DNA from: CAIVPM01 sp964477265 | GTDB lineage: Bacteria; Bacteroidota; Bacteroidia; Chitinophagales; Chitinophagaceae | Assembly: GCA_964477265.1 (NCBI GenBank) | Contig: CAYZDJ010000005.1 | Location: forward strand, 159,066-223,065 | Reading direction: 5' to 3' | Length of the DNA stretch: 64,000 nt | In this document: positions 53,485-62,557 of the stretch, piece by piece | Numbering within the stretch: the stretch's first letter is position 1 | Layout: each line of letters opens with the position of its first letter | Translations under genes and position numbers: made by a program | The notes under the pieces: generated by a model | Databases searched by the model: none | What the model was told of the DNA's origin: nothing | The model's input: only the letters and a program-made list of their open reading frames with translations

Positions 53485-53515
53485 TTCACCCACCAAAAAC
53501 ATCGCTTCACCCACC
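53485..53515 (+). promoter_or_regulatory. Candidate LytTR binding site (21-bp-period direct repeat)
   Basis: TTCACCCACC occurs perfectly at 53485-53494 and 53506-53515, so the two copies start 21 bp apart with an 11-nt spacer. The repeats are far richer in C than their surroundings. This is the geometry known for LytTR dimers (two direct repeats on one face of the helix). The target would be the fibre gene at 53583, whose ATG is 68 nt downstream. A TTTG at 53548-53551 could be the -33 box. Confidence 0.6.
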
Positions 53516-53582
53516 TTACAAAAAATAACAGCATAGCCAAGTTTAGGTTTGTATTTAAATTATCACACTAAACTTTTTTGCT

Positions 53583-56500
53583 ATGAAACAGTTAATTACT
53601 TTTTGCTTTTGCCTTTTATCGTTTAACTCTTTAATGGCACAAGGTGTGGGCATAGGCACAACCACCCCAGATAGTAGTGCAGCATTAGATATTAAGAGTA
53701 CCAACAAAGGTTTTCTGATGCCCAAAATGACAAAAGTTCAACGCAATGCTATTGCCAACCCTTCTGAAGGATTACAAATTTATCAAACAGATAGTATCAA
53801 AGGTGTATATGTATTTAGCAATGGAGAATGGTGTCCTTTAATGATGCGTTTAGGAAAAAATAAAATTATAAAAGATACTATAAGATTCACCAACGCACCA
53901 GCCACATTCACCATTCCAAATGCTGTAACCAAAGTGAAAATATATTTGTATGGAGCCAGTGGTGGCAAAGGATTTAGCAGGCACTATCATTTTGATTCTT
54001 GTTTTAGTGTAGCCACAAACGACACCATTCAAAGCACCCCAAATTATGGAGTGGGAGTTGTAGGAGAATTAAGTGTTACCAGTGGTCAGCAACTTTTTTT
54101 TAATATAGGAGGAAAAGGTAATGATGGCATAACCAGCTATGGCATTATACCAACTGTTAATGGTGGTTACAATAATGGAGGAAGTGCAAACAGCCAGTTC
54201 TTTCCTTACCAAGCTGTAGACATGTGGTGTCCACCAAAAGGGGCTTCTGTTTTTAGGGAAGATAGTCACTACAATTCTGGTGGTGGGGGGGGTGGATTTT
54301 CAAGTGTTGGGTTAGGAAATACCTATAACTATATTTTAACTGCCAATGGGGGCAATGGTGGAGATGGGGTGTCTGTATCAGAATTTGGTGGTATTGTATC
54401 ATCTGGTGGTTTGGCTGTTGGTACTAACTCATACAATAGCCCTGTTACTAATTTCAGTGTTTTGGGTAGCACAAATAGTGGCAATGGCTATGCAGTGGTA
54501 GAATATGAAACAGCATATATTACCGACAATTCTAACTACTTAGATTCTATCTTAAAATCATTAACCAATGGTGCACCTATAATTACAAGTATAACTGCAA
54601 CTTCGCCTTTGCAGGTTACTATGGCTGCCAATACTGCAAACATTTCAATAGCTCAATCTGGTGCTGGTAGCAATGGTATTTTAACCAGTGCAGATTGGAA
54701 TACTTTCAATAACAAGCAATCAGCTTTAAGCAATGCAAACTCAACAACAAGTGGTATTTTAACAAATACTGATTGGAACAACTTTAATAACAAAGGAACT
54801 TTTACACTTCCATCTTTAACAAATGGCAATATAGTTTTTAGCAATGGCAGCACATTAACCCAAAATAATAATTTGTATTTCGATAATGCAAATAGTAATT
54901 TAGGAATTGGAACAAACTCACCAAATAGTATTAGCAGAGTAACTATAAACAGTGCTAATGTTGGCACAGGCACAAGCAATTGGATTGGTACTAATGTAGG
55001 TGGTGCAAATGGTGATAGAGTTGTGAGTGGAATACTAAATAGTGAAGCTACAATTGGTGCTCACAACAATAGTTTAACAGCTTGGAGTACATTAAATATA
55101 AATCCTGGTGGCAGCGTTAAGTTTGGTAATTTATCTGGTTCTGGAACAAGAAATTTAGTGGTAGATGCTAATGGTTTAGTAAGCACACAAAACATCACAA
55201 CATATAGTAATGCCAATGCCACAACAACAGGTTTATTAAGCAATACAGATTGGAATACATTTAACAACAAGCAAACTGCTTTAAGCAATGCTAACACAAC
55301 AACCAATGGCATTTTAACTAGTGCAGACTGGAACGTTTTTAATAACAAATTTTCTTTACCAACCTTAACTGATGGAAGTATTTTATTTAGCAACGGCTCA
55401 ACTATCAGCCAAAACAATAACAAATATTTTTGGGATAATACTAACAATCGTTTAGGTATTGGAACAAACACACCCAACCGAACTTTAACTGTTAATAGCA
55501 CCAATAATGGAAGTGGTTATAGCGATTGGATTACAGGAAATTTTGGTGGCACAGCAGGCGATAGAGTGGTAATTGGCAGTGCCAATGGTGAGGCAGTAAT
55601 TGGAGCTCACAACAATGCTTTAAATGGCTGGGATACTTTAAATGTAGGAGATGCAGGCAAAGTAAAAATCCCAAGTTTAAGTGGCACAGGTAATAGAATG
55701 GTAGTTGCAGATGCTACTGGTTTATTAAGTGCACAAGCAATTCCTACTGTTGCAGATAATTTAGGAAATCATACAGCTATTCAAAACATTAAGTTAAGTA
55801 ATAATTGGCTAAGCAACACAGGTTCTAACAATGGTATATACATAAAAGACAGTGCAAGTATTGGTATCAATACAAATAACCCACAAGGCTCATTTGATGT
55901 GTCAAGTTATATTACCAACTACACAGGAAGCTATACTTTAAATTCAAATCCTGCACTTGCTTTTTCATCTGATGGCTCAACAGGTTCTGGTGATGCTTTT
56001 GATAACAATGCTTTTAATGTATGGATTGCAAATAGTAGCACTTTACCAGTTGCTGTAGGCGAAAACTTTGGTGCAGGCAATGAAAAAATAATACGCAAAT
56101 ACATCATCTATTTTCAACCTAACAAAGATGGTGCACCCAACCTTTCAGAGACTTGGACAATAAGCTATCAACTACAAGCAAGTAATGATGCTACAAATTG
56201 GAATACTTTACACAGCGGTAGTCATAATGCTTACACATCAGATGATCATACAGGTGGTGCTACTTTTAACAATACTACTGCTTACAGATATTATAGAATT
56301 TTAATTACTCAATTTGAAAGACATGATAACAATTATGGTGGTGGTGCTATTGTAACTACTGGATTAACACCATACATTAACGATGTATGGTTATATGAAG
56401 AAACCACAACTGGCACTTGGCAAAGTGGAGCATTAGTAGTTAAGCCAAATGGCAATGTAGGCGTAGGAACTACTACACCTACTGCAAACTTTGATGTTAC

Positions 56501-57209
56501 AGGAAGCGTAAGATTACGAAATGGAGCAACCAATAATGCAATTTTAACCAGCGATGCCAATGGTAATGCAAGTTGGAATGCAACACCAAGTATTACAGCT
56601 ACAAATTTATCTGCAACAAATATGGGTGTAGGCACAGCAGCAACCACAGCAAATTCTATTACAACAAGTGGCACAGGTGGTATTAAAGTTTCATCTACCA
56701 ACCCAGGCACAGGCACTACAGATTGGATTGCAAGTAATGTGGGTGGCACAAATGGCGATAGGGTAGTAAGTGGAAATTTAACAGGTAATGCAACTATTGG
56801 TGCACACAATGCAGCTTTAAATGGATGGAGCGATTTAGTAATAAATAACACTGCTGCTGCTGGTGCTACTGTTACTATTGGCAGTAGTGCCAATGCAAAT
56901 CCATCAAGCACTAATAATACCACCAAGCTAAACACTAAATTGGTTGTTAATGGAAGCATAAGACAAGGTTACTATATAGTGCCAGTAAGCATTGCAGCCA
57001 ATAGTGTATCTTACATTACCTGGACACACAATCTTGGCTATGGACCAATAGTAATGATGAGTACAGACCAAAATGGAGGTGGTGGATATATGGATTATTG
57101 CAATGTAACCACATTTAATAATAATGCCAATGAAACTGTTTTTGTAATTCGCAATACCAATGGCAGTAACACTGCTACTGGCAATTTAAGGTGGGTATTG
57201 GTATGGTAA
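53583..57209 (+). CDS. Large fibre-like secreted surface protein
   Basis: 1208 residues; signal peptide ending SLMAQ (about residue 19). The N-terminal head (about 20-90) has VGIGTTTPDSSAALDI and GFLMPKMTKVQRNAI, common in Bacteroidota fibre proteins. A glycine-rich beta domain (about 100-310) follows. The stalk has paired ILTxxDWNxFNNK motifs (about 364, 390, 550 and 574) and three copies of a GDRVV-x-IGAHN module (about 456, 638 and 1037). A discoidin (F5/8C)-like domain sits at about 790-945, and the last 80 residues form a compact beta domain with conserved-looking GPIVMMSTDQN. No T9SS CTD or S74 chaperone was seen, so the export route is open. A G8 run lies at 54285-54292. Confidence 0.85.
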   Translation: MKQLITFCFCLLSFNSLMAQGVGIGTTTPDSSAALDIKSTNKGFLMPKMTKVQRNAIANPSEGLQIYQTDSIKGVYVFSNGEWCPLMMRLGKNKIIKDTIRFTNAPATFTIPNAVTKVKIYLYGASGGKGFSRHYHFDSCFSVATNDTIQSTPNYGVGVVGELSVTSGQQLFFNIGGKGNDGITSYGIIPTVNGGYNNGGSANSQFFPYQAVDMWCPPKGASVFREDSHYNSGGGGGGFSSVGLGNTYNYILTANGGNGGDGVSVSEFGGIVSSGGLAVGTNSYNSPVTNFSVLGSTNSGNGYAVVEYETAYITDNSNYLDSILKSLTNGAPIITSITATSPLQVTMAANTANISIAQSGAGSNGILTSADWNTFNNKQSALSNANSTTSGILTNTDWNNFNNKGTFTLPSLTNGNIVFSNGSTLTQNNNLYFDNANSNLGIGTNSPNSISRVTINSANVGTGTSNWIGTNVGGANGDRVVSGILNSEATIGAHNNSLTAWSTLNINPGGSVKFGNLSGSGTRNLVVDANGLVSTQNITTYSNANATTTGLLSNTDWNTFNNKQTALSNANTTTNGILTSADWNVFNNKFSLPTLTDGSILFSNGSTISQNNNKYFWDNTNNRLGIGTNTPNRTLTVNSTNNGSGYSDWITGNFGGTAGDRVVIGSANGEAVIGAHNNALNGWDTLNVGDAGKVKIPSLSGTGNRMVVADATGLLSAQAIPTVADNLGNHTAIQNIKLSNNWLSNTGSNNGIYIKDSASIGINTNNPQGSFDVSSYITNYTGSYTLNSNPALAFSSDGSTGSGDAFDNNAFNVWIANSSTLPVAVGENFGAGNEKIIRKYIIYFQPNKDGAPNLSETWTISYQLQASNDATNWNTLHSGSHNAYTSDDHTGGATFNNTTAYRYYRILITQFERHDNNYGGGAIVTTGLTPYINDVWLYEETTTGTWQSGALVVKPNGNVGVGTTTPTANFDVTGSVRLRNGATNNAILTSDANGNASWNATPSITATNLSATNMGVGTAATTANSITTSGTGGIKVSSTNPGTGTTDWIASNVGGTNGDRVVSGNLTGNATIGAHNAALNGWSDLVINNTAAAGATVTIGSSANANPSSTNNTTKLNTKLVVNGSIRQGYYIVPVSIAANSVSYITWTHNLGYGPIVMMSTDQNGGGGYMDYCNVTTFNNNANETVFVIRNTNGSNTATGNLRWVLVW
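54285..54292 (+). repeat. G8 homopolymer tract inside the fibre gene
   Basis: Eight consecutive G residues fall in codons 235-238 (Gly-Gly-Gly-Gly). One-base slippage here would end the protein early or restore it. Confidence 0.9.
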
Positions 57210-57274
57210 AATTGGTTTTAATTTTTATTGCTTAATAAATTTTGTAATAGAACATACACAATAAAATTAAATTT

Positions 57275-59332
57275 ATGAAGAAGATATTAATACTGCTATT
57301 TGTTTGTTGTAGTTGCATTGCTCATGCACAATTAACTGTAAATAATTCAGTAGTTACAATAACAAGTGGTGCAACAGTTAGTATAGATGGATTGATACTT
57401 GTGCCATCTTCAACATTAAACATAACCAATAACACAATTGCAAAAGTAGATAGTGCAGTAACCATTAATGGTGTAGCAAGTATTAAAAAGAAATACACCT
57501 TAACCAATCCCATAACAATTACAGGAGTTGTGGGTATTAGGTATAATGCAAGTGAGTTAAATAATAACAATGAACCATCATTGCAAATTGCATATAGTTT
57601 ATTTGGTAATGCATACTCTCTATCAACCACAAGCTCAACAAACACAAGTGGTAGCTATTATATAACAGATAACTTTAATAACACATCTTTTAAAACATTA
57701 ACAGCCGCAACGCAATGCACACCAACGTTTGGTAGCACAAGCATTACTGCTTGTAATAGTTATACCTGGAATGGAACTACATATAATGCAAGTGGCACAT
57801 ATACATTTAACACTACCAACATTGCTGGTTGCGATAGTATAGCAACGCTTGTATTAACCATCAATAACGCTACTTATTCTTACGACACAACAAATGTGTG
57901 TAGCAGCCAATTGCCATACACTTGGAATGGATTGGTATATACAAGTGCAGGAACAAAAAGTAAAATGTTAACCAATAGTAGAGGCTGCGATAGTGTTGCA
58001 ACTTTAACAGTAAATGTAGGAAATGCTGTAACACCAATGGTTTCAATAAGTGGCTCTTCAACTATATGTAGTAATTCAAATGTTACATACACAGCTAATC
58101 CAACAAATGAAGGTGCAGCACCAACATATCAGTGGAAGAAAAATGGAATTACGACTGGTACAGGCAGTACAATAACATTTGTTGCAGGATCATTAATATC
58201 AGGCGATGCAATAAGTTGCATAATGACAGCTAATAATGCTTGCCAAACAAATAGTTTGGCTAGTAGTAATAGTATTACTACAGCAGTTATAAAAAGCCCT
58301 GTTGCAGCAACAATAGTTTCGCAGTATGGCAACACAACTACTGCTTATACCAATTGTGTATTAGGCACTATTACAAGTTTATATCCTTCAATTAGTGATG
58401 GTGTGTGGAGTTCATCAAACAGTAACATTGTGTCGGTTATTCGAGGAGGTTCGAACACATATACAGCATTAACCACTGCAAATAGTAATGGAATTGCAAA
58501 TGTTTTATATACACTTACTACACCAAACTCTAATTGCACAGCAACATCTTCAGTTACTGTAACAGTTGCACAACAATCAATGCCAAATAGCATCATTGGT
58601 TCTTCGCAAATTTGTGTAGGTACAAGTAAAACATATACTACATCTTCAACAGGTGGTGTGTGGAGTACAACTGGAAGAATGAGCATCAATCAAAATGGTA
58701 TTGCAACAGGTATTAATGCTGGTAATACAAATATTGCCTATACCATTACCAATGCAGCAGGTTGCACAGCTAGTACAAGCTTGCCTATTACCATAAATGC
58801 ATTACCTGCTACACCAACTATTGCTTATGCAAGTGGTACAACAGGCGTAACAGGTAGTGGTGGTATTTGTAAAAATAAAACCTTTACATTGGTAGGCAAT
58901 CCAAGTGGTGGTAGTTGGAGTAGTACATTAATAAATATTAACTCTTTAACAGGAGTTGTAAATACAGGTAATACTACAGGTACAGCTAGCGTAACCTATA
59001 CTTATGTAAATAGTAATGGTTGCAGTAGTAGCAGAACAGTTAACACAAATATTGTAGCTTGTGCTTCAAAAGGAATAAAGAATAATGATTTGCTAACTAA
59101 TAACTTTACTTTATATCCCAATCCTGTACATTCAACAGTTTATTTAAAAGTTGATAAACTTATAAATAATGGAACTATTGTTATTACAGACCTTTATGGC
59201 AAACAATTAAAACAACAATCGTTAAGCTTTGGTATCAATACAATTGATGTATCAAACCTGGCTAAAGGAATGTATTTGGTGAGTATAATTACCGAAAATG
59301 GTAAGCAAACACAAAAGATGGTAGTGGAATAA
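57275..59332 (+). CDS. Multidomain Ig-like surface protein with T9SS sorting domain
   Basis: 685 residues; signal peptide ending AHAQ (about 18). A beta-rich N-terminal domain (about 20-140) is followed by two C-x-Y-x-W-NG-x-Y-x-SG repeats ending CDSxATLxLxV (about 148-245), related to the repeats in the LamG protein at 12927-16883. Then come four Ig-like or Big_2-like domains (about 246-600, several starting GGVWSTTG or GGSWSSTL). The type A CTD (about 610-685) has LYPNPVHSTVYLKV and LAKGMYLVSI. It is on the same strand as, and 65 nt after, the fibre gene and may be co-transcribed. It is likely an adhesin; no enzyme motif was seen. Confidence 0.87.
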   Translation: MKKILILLFVCCSCIAHAQLTVNNSVVTITSGATVSIDGLILVPSSTLNITNNTIAKVDSAVTINGVASIKKKYTLTNPITITGVVGIRYNASELNNNNEPSLQIAYSLFGNAYSLSTTSSTNTSGSYYITDNFNNTSFKTLTAATQCTPTFGSTSITACNSYTWNGTTYNASGTYTFNTTNIAGCDSIATLVLTINNATYSYDTTNVCSSQLPYTWNGLVYTSAGTKSKMLTNSRGCDSVATLTVNVGNAVTPMVSISGSSTICSNSNVTYTANPTNEGAAPTYQWKKNGITTGTGSTITFVAGSLISGDAISCIMTANNACQTNSLASSNSITTAVIKSPVAATIVSQYGNTTTAYTNCVLGTITSLYPSISDGVWSSSNSNIVSVIRGGSNTYTALTTANSNGIANVLYTLTTPNSNCTATSSVTVTVAQQSMPNSIIGSSQICVGTSKTYTTSSTGGVWSTTGRMSINQNGIATGINAGNTNIAYTITNAAGCTASTSLPITINALPATPTIAYASGTTGVTGSGGICKNKTFTLVGNPSGGSWSSTLININSLTGVVNTGNTTGTASVTYTYVNSNGCSSSRTVNTNIVACASKGIKNNDLLTNNFTLYPNPVHSTVYLKVDKLINNGTIVITDLYGKQLKQQSLSFGINTIDVSNLAKGMYLVSIITENGKQTQKMVVE

Positions 59333-59383
59333 ATCATAGCCATTTTAATTACAAGTAGCTTAAGCTGACATAATGGAATAAAG

Positions 59384-59413
59384 CAGCCTCGAAGTAGAAA
59401 TGCTTCGAGGCTG
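59384..59413. terminator. Terminator after the Ig-like surface gene
   Basis: CAGCCTCGAAG (59384-59394) pairs perfectly with CTTCGAGGCTG (59403-59413) around an 8-nt loop, followed by TTT. The stem is unusually GC-rich for this window. Confidence 0.75.
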
Positions 59414-59508
59414 TTTGTTGAATAAAGAACTTTAAATTACGTTTAACTTTTTCTTTTCAATAGACTTCTTATTTACTAGGTAAAACAAATTTGTGGCATA
59501 AAAGATAT

Positions 59509-59539
59509 TTTGGTGTAATAGTGTAAGCCGTTAGCTTTG
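59509..59539 (+). promoter_or_regulatory. Bacteroidota promoter of the IgGFc/dockerin-like gene
   Basis: TTTG at 59509-59512 and TAGCTTTG at 59532-59539 are 19 nt apart, a full match. The ATG at 59558 follows after 18 nt. The GTG at 59537 used by a longer frame lies inside the -7 box, so the ATG is the start. Confidence 0.75.
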
Positions 59540-59557
59540 AGTGATAAAATTAACCTT

Positions 59558-62317
59558 ATGAGAAAGATATTTGCATTGGTGTTTCTTTTGATATTCAACT
59601 GTACTAATAACTATGCACAAAATATCTCCAATCAGGGCAAAAACTTTTGGTTAGGTTTCCCTATAAGTAGTACTACTACTCAAGATATGACTTTATATTT
59701 AAGTTGTGAAAATTTGCCAACTGGATTAAACTATGCAACAGTTACAGTAACAATAGATAGCAGTGGTACATCGTCAAATACATGGTGGAGCAGAACTTAT
59801 CATATACCTGCAAATACCGCAATTGACATTTCAAAAACAACAGCGTATTCTTTTTCTCCTGCATCAGCGTTGGCAATTGGCTCACTCCCTAAAGGTTTAA
59901 ATTTTGATTGTACATTAAGTTCTCCAGCTTGCCCATTTGGAAATGGGGGAACAGGTATTTTTACAAATAAAGGAATTCATATTACCAGTAATGTTGATAT
60001 AACTGCTTTTGCTCATCTGTATGGTAGCGTATCTGCTGGAGCAACAATGTTGTTGCCTACAAGTAGCTGGGGTTACAGCTATACTACAGTAAATTCTGCT
60101 CAAAACTCTGCACAAGGCGAGTCTAATTTCTTTTTTGTAATCGCAAATGAGGATTCAACAAGAGTCAAAATTACAGCCTCTAATTTTTCTAATGCTACTA
60201 CAAATTGCCAACCAGCCGTACCCACACCTTTAACTTCATATATTGTAGAACTCCAAAAGGGGCACATTTACCAATATCTTGGTCGTACAGATGCTACTAC
60301 ATATAATGGTGTGGAGCTAACTGGAAGTAAAATTCAATCTATACCCAATGCAAATGGTGTAACAAAAAAAATCACAGTTTTTGCAGGAAGCACAAGAACT
60401 GGTGGAGAAAGTGGAACTAGTTGCTCTGTAAGTAGCAGAGATAATGATATGCAGCAATGTTATCCAGAAAATACATGGGGTAAAAAATATGCACTTGTGC
60501 CTTTTGCAGCAAGTAGTTCAAGTATTAATACCTCTACTTTTTCAGGAACTGTTTATAAAATTATTGCAAAGGATACAGGAACTTTTGTAGCTATAGGTGG
60601 TGCAATGCCTATTGCTATTTCTACAATTGGGGCTTATAAATTATCTGCATCTACACCTAAGTATGTTGAAGCTAATAAGCCTATAATGATTGCACAATTT
60701 ATGACAAGTGGAAATTGTAATAGTGGAGATGGAGACCCTGAAATGATATACTTAAACTCTCTTGAGCAAGTAATAAGCAGTACCACTTTTTATAGAGCCA
60801 ATGCCGAAGTTAGTAATAGGAATTTTGTCAATATTGTTGTACCTGATAGCGGTATAGCTACATTAAAAATAGATGGATTAGGGCAGTCTGCTAATTGGGG
60901 CGGAAATGTTACAGTTAAATCTCATCAAGAAATAATAGGATACAAAATAGTTGTTAAGGGATGGGCTGCTGCTAGCCAACAGTGCGTAATAAATAGCAAT
61001 GCAAGGTTTAATGCTTTTACCTATGGTACTGGTGGTGTAGAAAGTTATGGCTTTAGTTGTGGCACAAATTTAAACGACCTTACTCCTAAATTTAGCATTT
61101 CTGGTTTGCTTATTTCGTCACTAAACAAACAAATCAATAAAGGTAATATTGTTATAAATGGAACAACAAATACGAACAGTATAAGTGATTCAACAGGGTG
61201 GTTTAATATTAATGTTAGTGAAGGCAACTACACACTTCGCCCCACCAAAAACAACGACATCACCAAAGCCAATGGAGTAACCAGTGTAGATGTATTATTG
61301 GTGCAACGCCACATATTAAATACAACAAAAATTAAAGGTGCTTACAAATTAATAGCAGCCGATGTAGATGGCAACAAAGCCATTAATAGTGTGGATGTAT
61401 TAAGGATAAAACGTTTGATACTTGGCACAGATACAACATTTACCAAAACAGTTGGTACAGTAAAAATAGACAGGCTTTGGGAATTTGTAGATAGTGCATA
61501 CGTTTTCCCAGATACTACTAATCCTTTTCCATTTAAAGATTCTATTTCTTTTGCAAATCTAACAAGCAACAAAACCAACCAAACCTTTATTGGCGTTAAG
61601 CTTGGCGATGTAAATGATAGCTGGAACCCTGCAATTGCAAGGGGTGTAGCTACAAAGGCTGTTGAGTTTGTTTATAATATTTCAAACCTTTACAGGGCTA
61701 AAAACCCTATAAAGATTGTGGTGACTGCTAATAATTTTAAAGACATTGCAGCACTACAATACACATTGCATTTTGATAACGATAAATATGAATTTGCAGG
61801 AATAGAAAACAATAAACTAAATTTCGATTTTAATAGCAATAAAGCCAATACTACAGGCAATATAGCTATGTTGTGGACAGATAAAAATGCAGCATCTCAA
61901 ACGCTTGAAAATGGTAGTGAGTTATTTACTTTAATTTTAAAACCTAAAGCAAACTTTCGTTCAACTAACGAATCAGAACTTTTGTTGACTAACGATATAG
62001 CTAACATTGAAGCCTGGGATAATGACTATAAAAAGCACCATATAGTTTTAATTAAACGACAAACAATAAACAATAAGCCACAAACTACAAGCGAACTTGT
62101 TATTTATCCTAATCCTGCTACAAGTATTGTAAATATTGAGTGCAGCAATGCAAAACGAATTGTAATTATTGATGCAATGAGTAGAATAGTACAACAAATT
62201 AACTATGTAACACAACCATTAACTATTAACTGTAAACTATTAACTAAAGGTGTTTATATAGTGCAGGCAACCATGCAAGATGGTAGTATAAAGAATGAAA
62301 AGCTGGTGGTTGAATAA
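59558..62317 (+). CDS. IgGFc-binding-like surface protein with dockerin- and cohesin-like parts and T9SS sorting domain
   Basis: 919 residues from the ATG at 59558; signal peptide ending NYAQ (about 21). The N-terminal two-thirds (about 22-510), beginning QGKNFWLGFPI, resembles the IgGFc-binding-like domain common in large Bacteroidota surface proteins. A carboxypeptidase-like strand set (about 520-570) follows. A type I dockerin-like pair (about 572-630) has GVTSVDVLLVQRHIL and ADVDGNKAINSVDVLRIKR with calcium-loop spacing. A cohesin-like domain lies at about 700-830 (IAALQYTLHFDNDKYEFAGIE). The CTD (about 845-919) carries VIYPNPATSIVNIE and LTKGVYIVQ. It has its own promoter and terminator. 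Confidence 0.87.
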   Translation: MRKIFALVFLLIFNCTNNYAQNISNQGKNFWLGFPISSTTTQDMTLYLSCENLPTGLNYATVTVTIDSSGTSSNTWWSRTYHIPANTAIDISKTTAYSFSPASALAIGSLPKGLNFDCTLSSPACPFGNGGTGIFTNKGIHITSNVDITAFAHLYGSVSAGATMLLPTSSWGYSYTTVNSAQNSAQGESNFFFVIANEDSTRVKITASNFSNATTNCQPAVPTPLTSYIVELQKGHIYQYLGRTDATTYNGVELTGSKIQSIPNANGVTKKITVFAGSTRTGGESGTSCSVSSRDNDMQQCYPENTWGKKYALVPFAASSSSINTSTFSGTVYKIIAKDTGTFVAIGGAMPIAISTIGAYKLSASTPKYVEANKPIMIAQFMTSGNCNSGDGDPEMIYLNSLEQVISSTTFYRANAEVSNRNFVNIVVPDSGIATLKIDGLGQSANWGGNVTVKSHQEIIGYKIVVKGWAAASQQCVINSNARFNAFTYGTGGVESYGFSCGTNLNDLTPKFSISGLLISSLNKQINKGNIVINGTTNTNSISDSTGWFNINVSEGNYTLRPTKNNDITKANGVTSVDVLLVQRHILNTTKIKGAYKLIAADVDGNKAINSVDVLRIKRLILGTDTTFTKTVGTVKIDRLWEFVDSAYVFPDTTNPFPFKDSISFANLTSNKTNQTFIGVKLGDVNDSWNPAIARGVATKAVEFVYNISNLYRAKNPIKIVVTANNFKDIAALQYTLHFDNDKYEFAGIENNKLNFDFNSNKANTTGNIAMLWTDKNAASQTLENGSELFTLILKPKANFRSTNESELLLTNDIANIEAWDNDYKKHHIVLIKRQTINNKPQTTSELVIYPNPATSIVNIECSNAKRIVIIDAMSRIVQQINYVTQPLTINCKLLTKGVYIVQATMQDGSIKNEKLVVE

Positions 62318-62336
62318 ACTTATATTTCACTGAATA

Positions 62337-62375
62337 AAAAAGCCTCAATATTTATTATAAATGTTGAGGCTTTTT
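62337..62375. terminator. Terminator after the IgGFc/dockerin-like gene
   Basis: AAAAAGCCTCAA (62337-62348) pairs with TTGAGGCTTTTT (62364-62375) around a 15-nt loop, with A and T runs on both sides, so it is bidirectional. It directly precedes the MITE-like element. Confidence 0.85.
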
Positions 62376-62379
62376 ATAT

Positions 62380-62557
62380 TAGACCTCTTTCATAATAGAT
62401 TCTATGCATTTATATAAAACTCAACAATAGCAGTCATTGCGAAGGTTCGTGCCTGAAGCAATCTGCTTGAAATAGTTTAGATTGCTTCGTTGGGCAAGAA
62501 CCCAATCTCGCAATGACTTACAGCGAAGTTTATTCAACCTATTATGAAAGAGGTCTA
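62380..62557. mobile_element. MITE-like element with 19-bp terminal inverted repeats
   Basis: TAGACCTCTTTCATAATAG (62380-62398) and CTATTATGAAAGAGGTCTA (62539-62557) are perfect inverted repeats around a 140-nt core. If the outer TA on each side is a target-site duplication, the element is 174 bp with 17-bp ends. No transposase frame is inside. The core holds a nested palindrome (62433-62517). Its right end touches the kmo stop codon. Confidence 0.65.
62433..62517. repeat. Nested GTCATTGCGAA/CGCAATGAC palindrome
   Basis: GTCATTGCGAAG near 62433 faces CTCGCAATGAC ending at 62517. Inside, GAAGCAATCT (62475-region left arm) faces AGATTGCTTCG. This word set (CATTGCGA ... AGCAATCT ... AGATTGCTTCG ... 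CGCAATGAC) recalls a dispersed palindrome seen in several bacterial groups. Confidence 0.7.

Noticed and set aside
55061..56959. Long hydrophobic frames antisense to the fibre gene
   Set aside because: They come from the Thr/Ala/Asn-rich repeats read backwards; no start signal or family pattern is seen.
62219..62244. AACTATTAACTG repeat in the last T9SS sorting domain as a fourth in-frame insertion
   Set aside because: The protein aligns with a normal sorting domain there without extra length, so insertion is not shown.
59558..62317. A cellulosome scaffold, from the dockerin- and cohesin-like parts
   Set aside because: No cellulases or further cohesin or dockerin genes are nearby, and the T9SS sorting domain points to a single surface protein.
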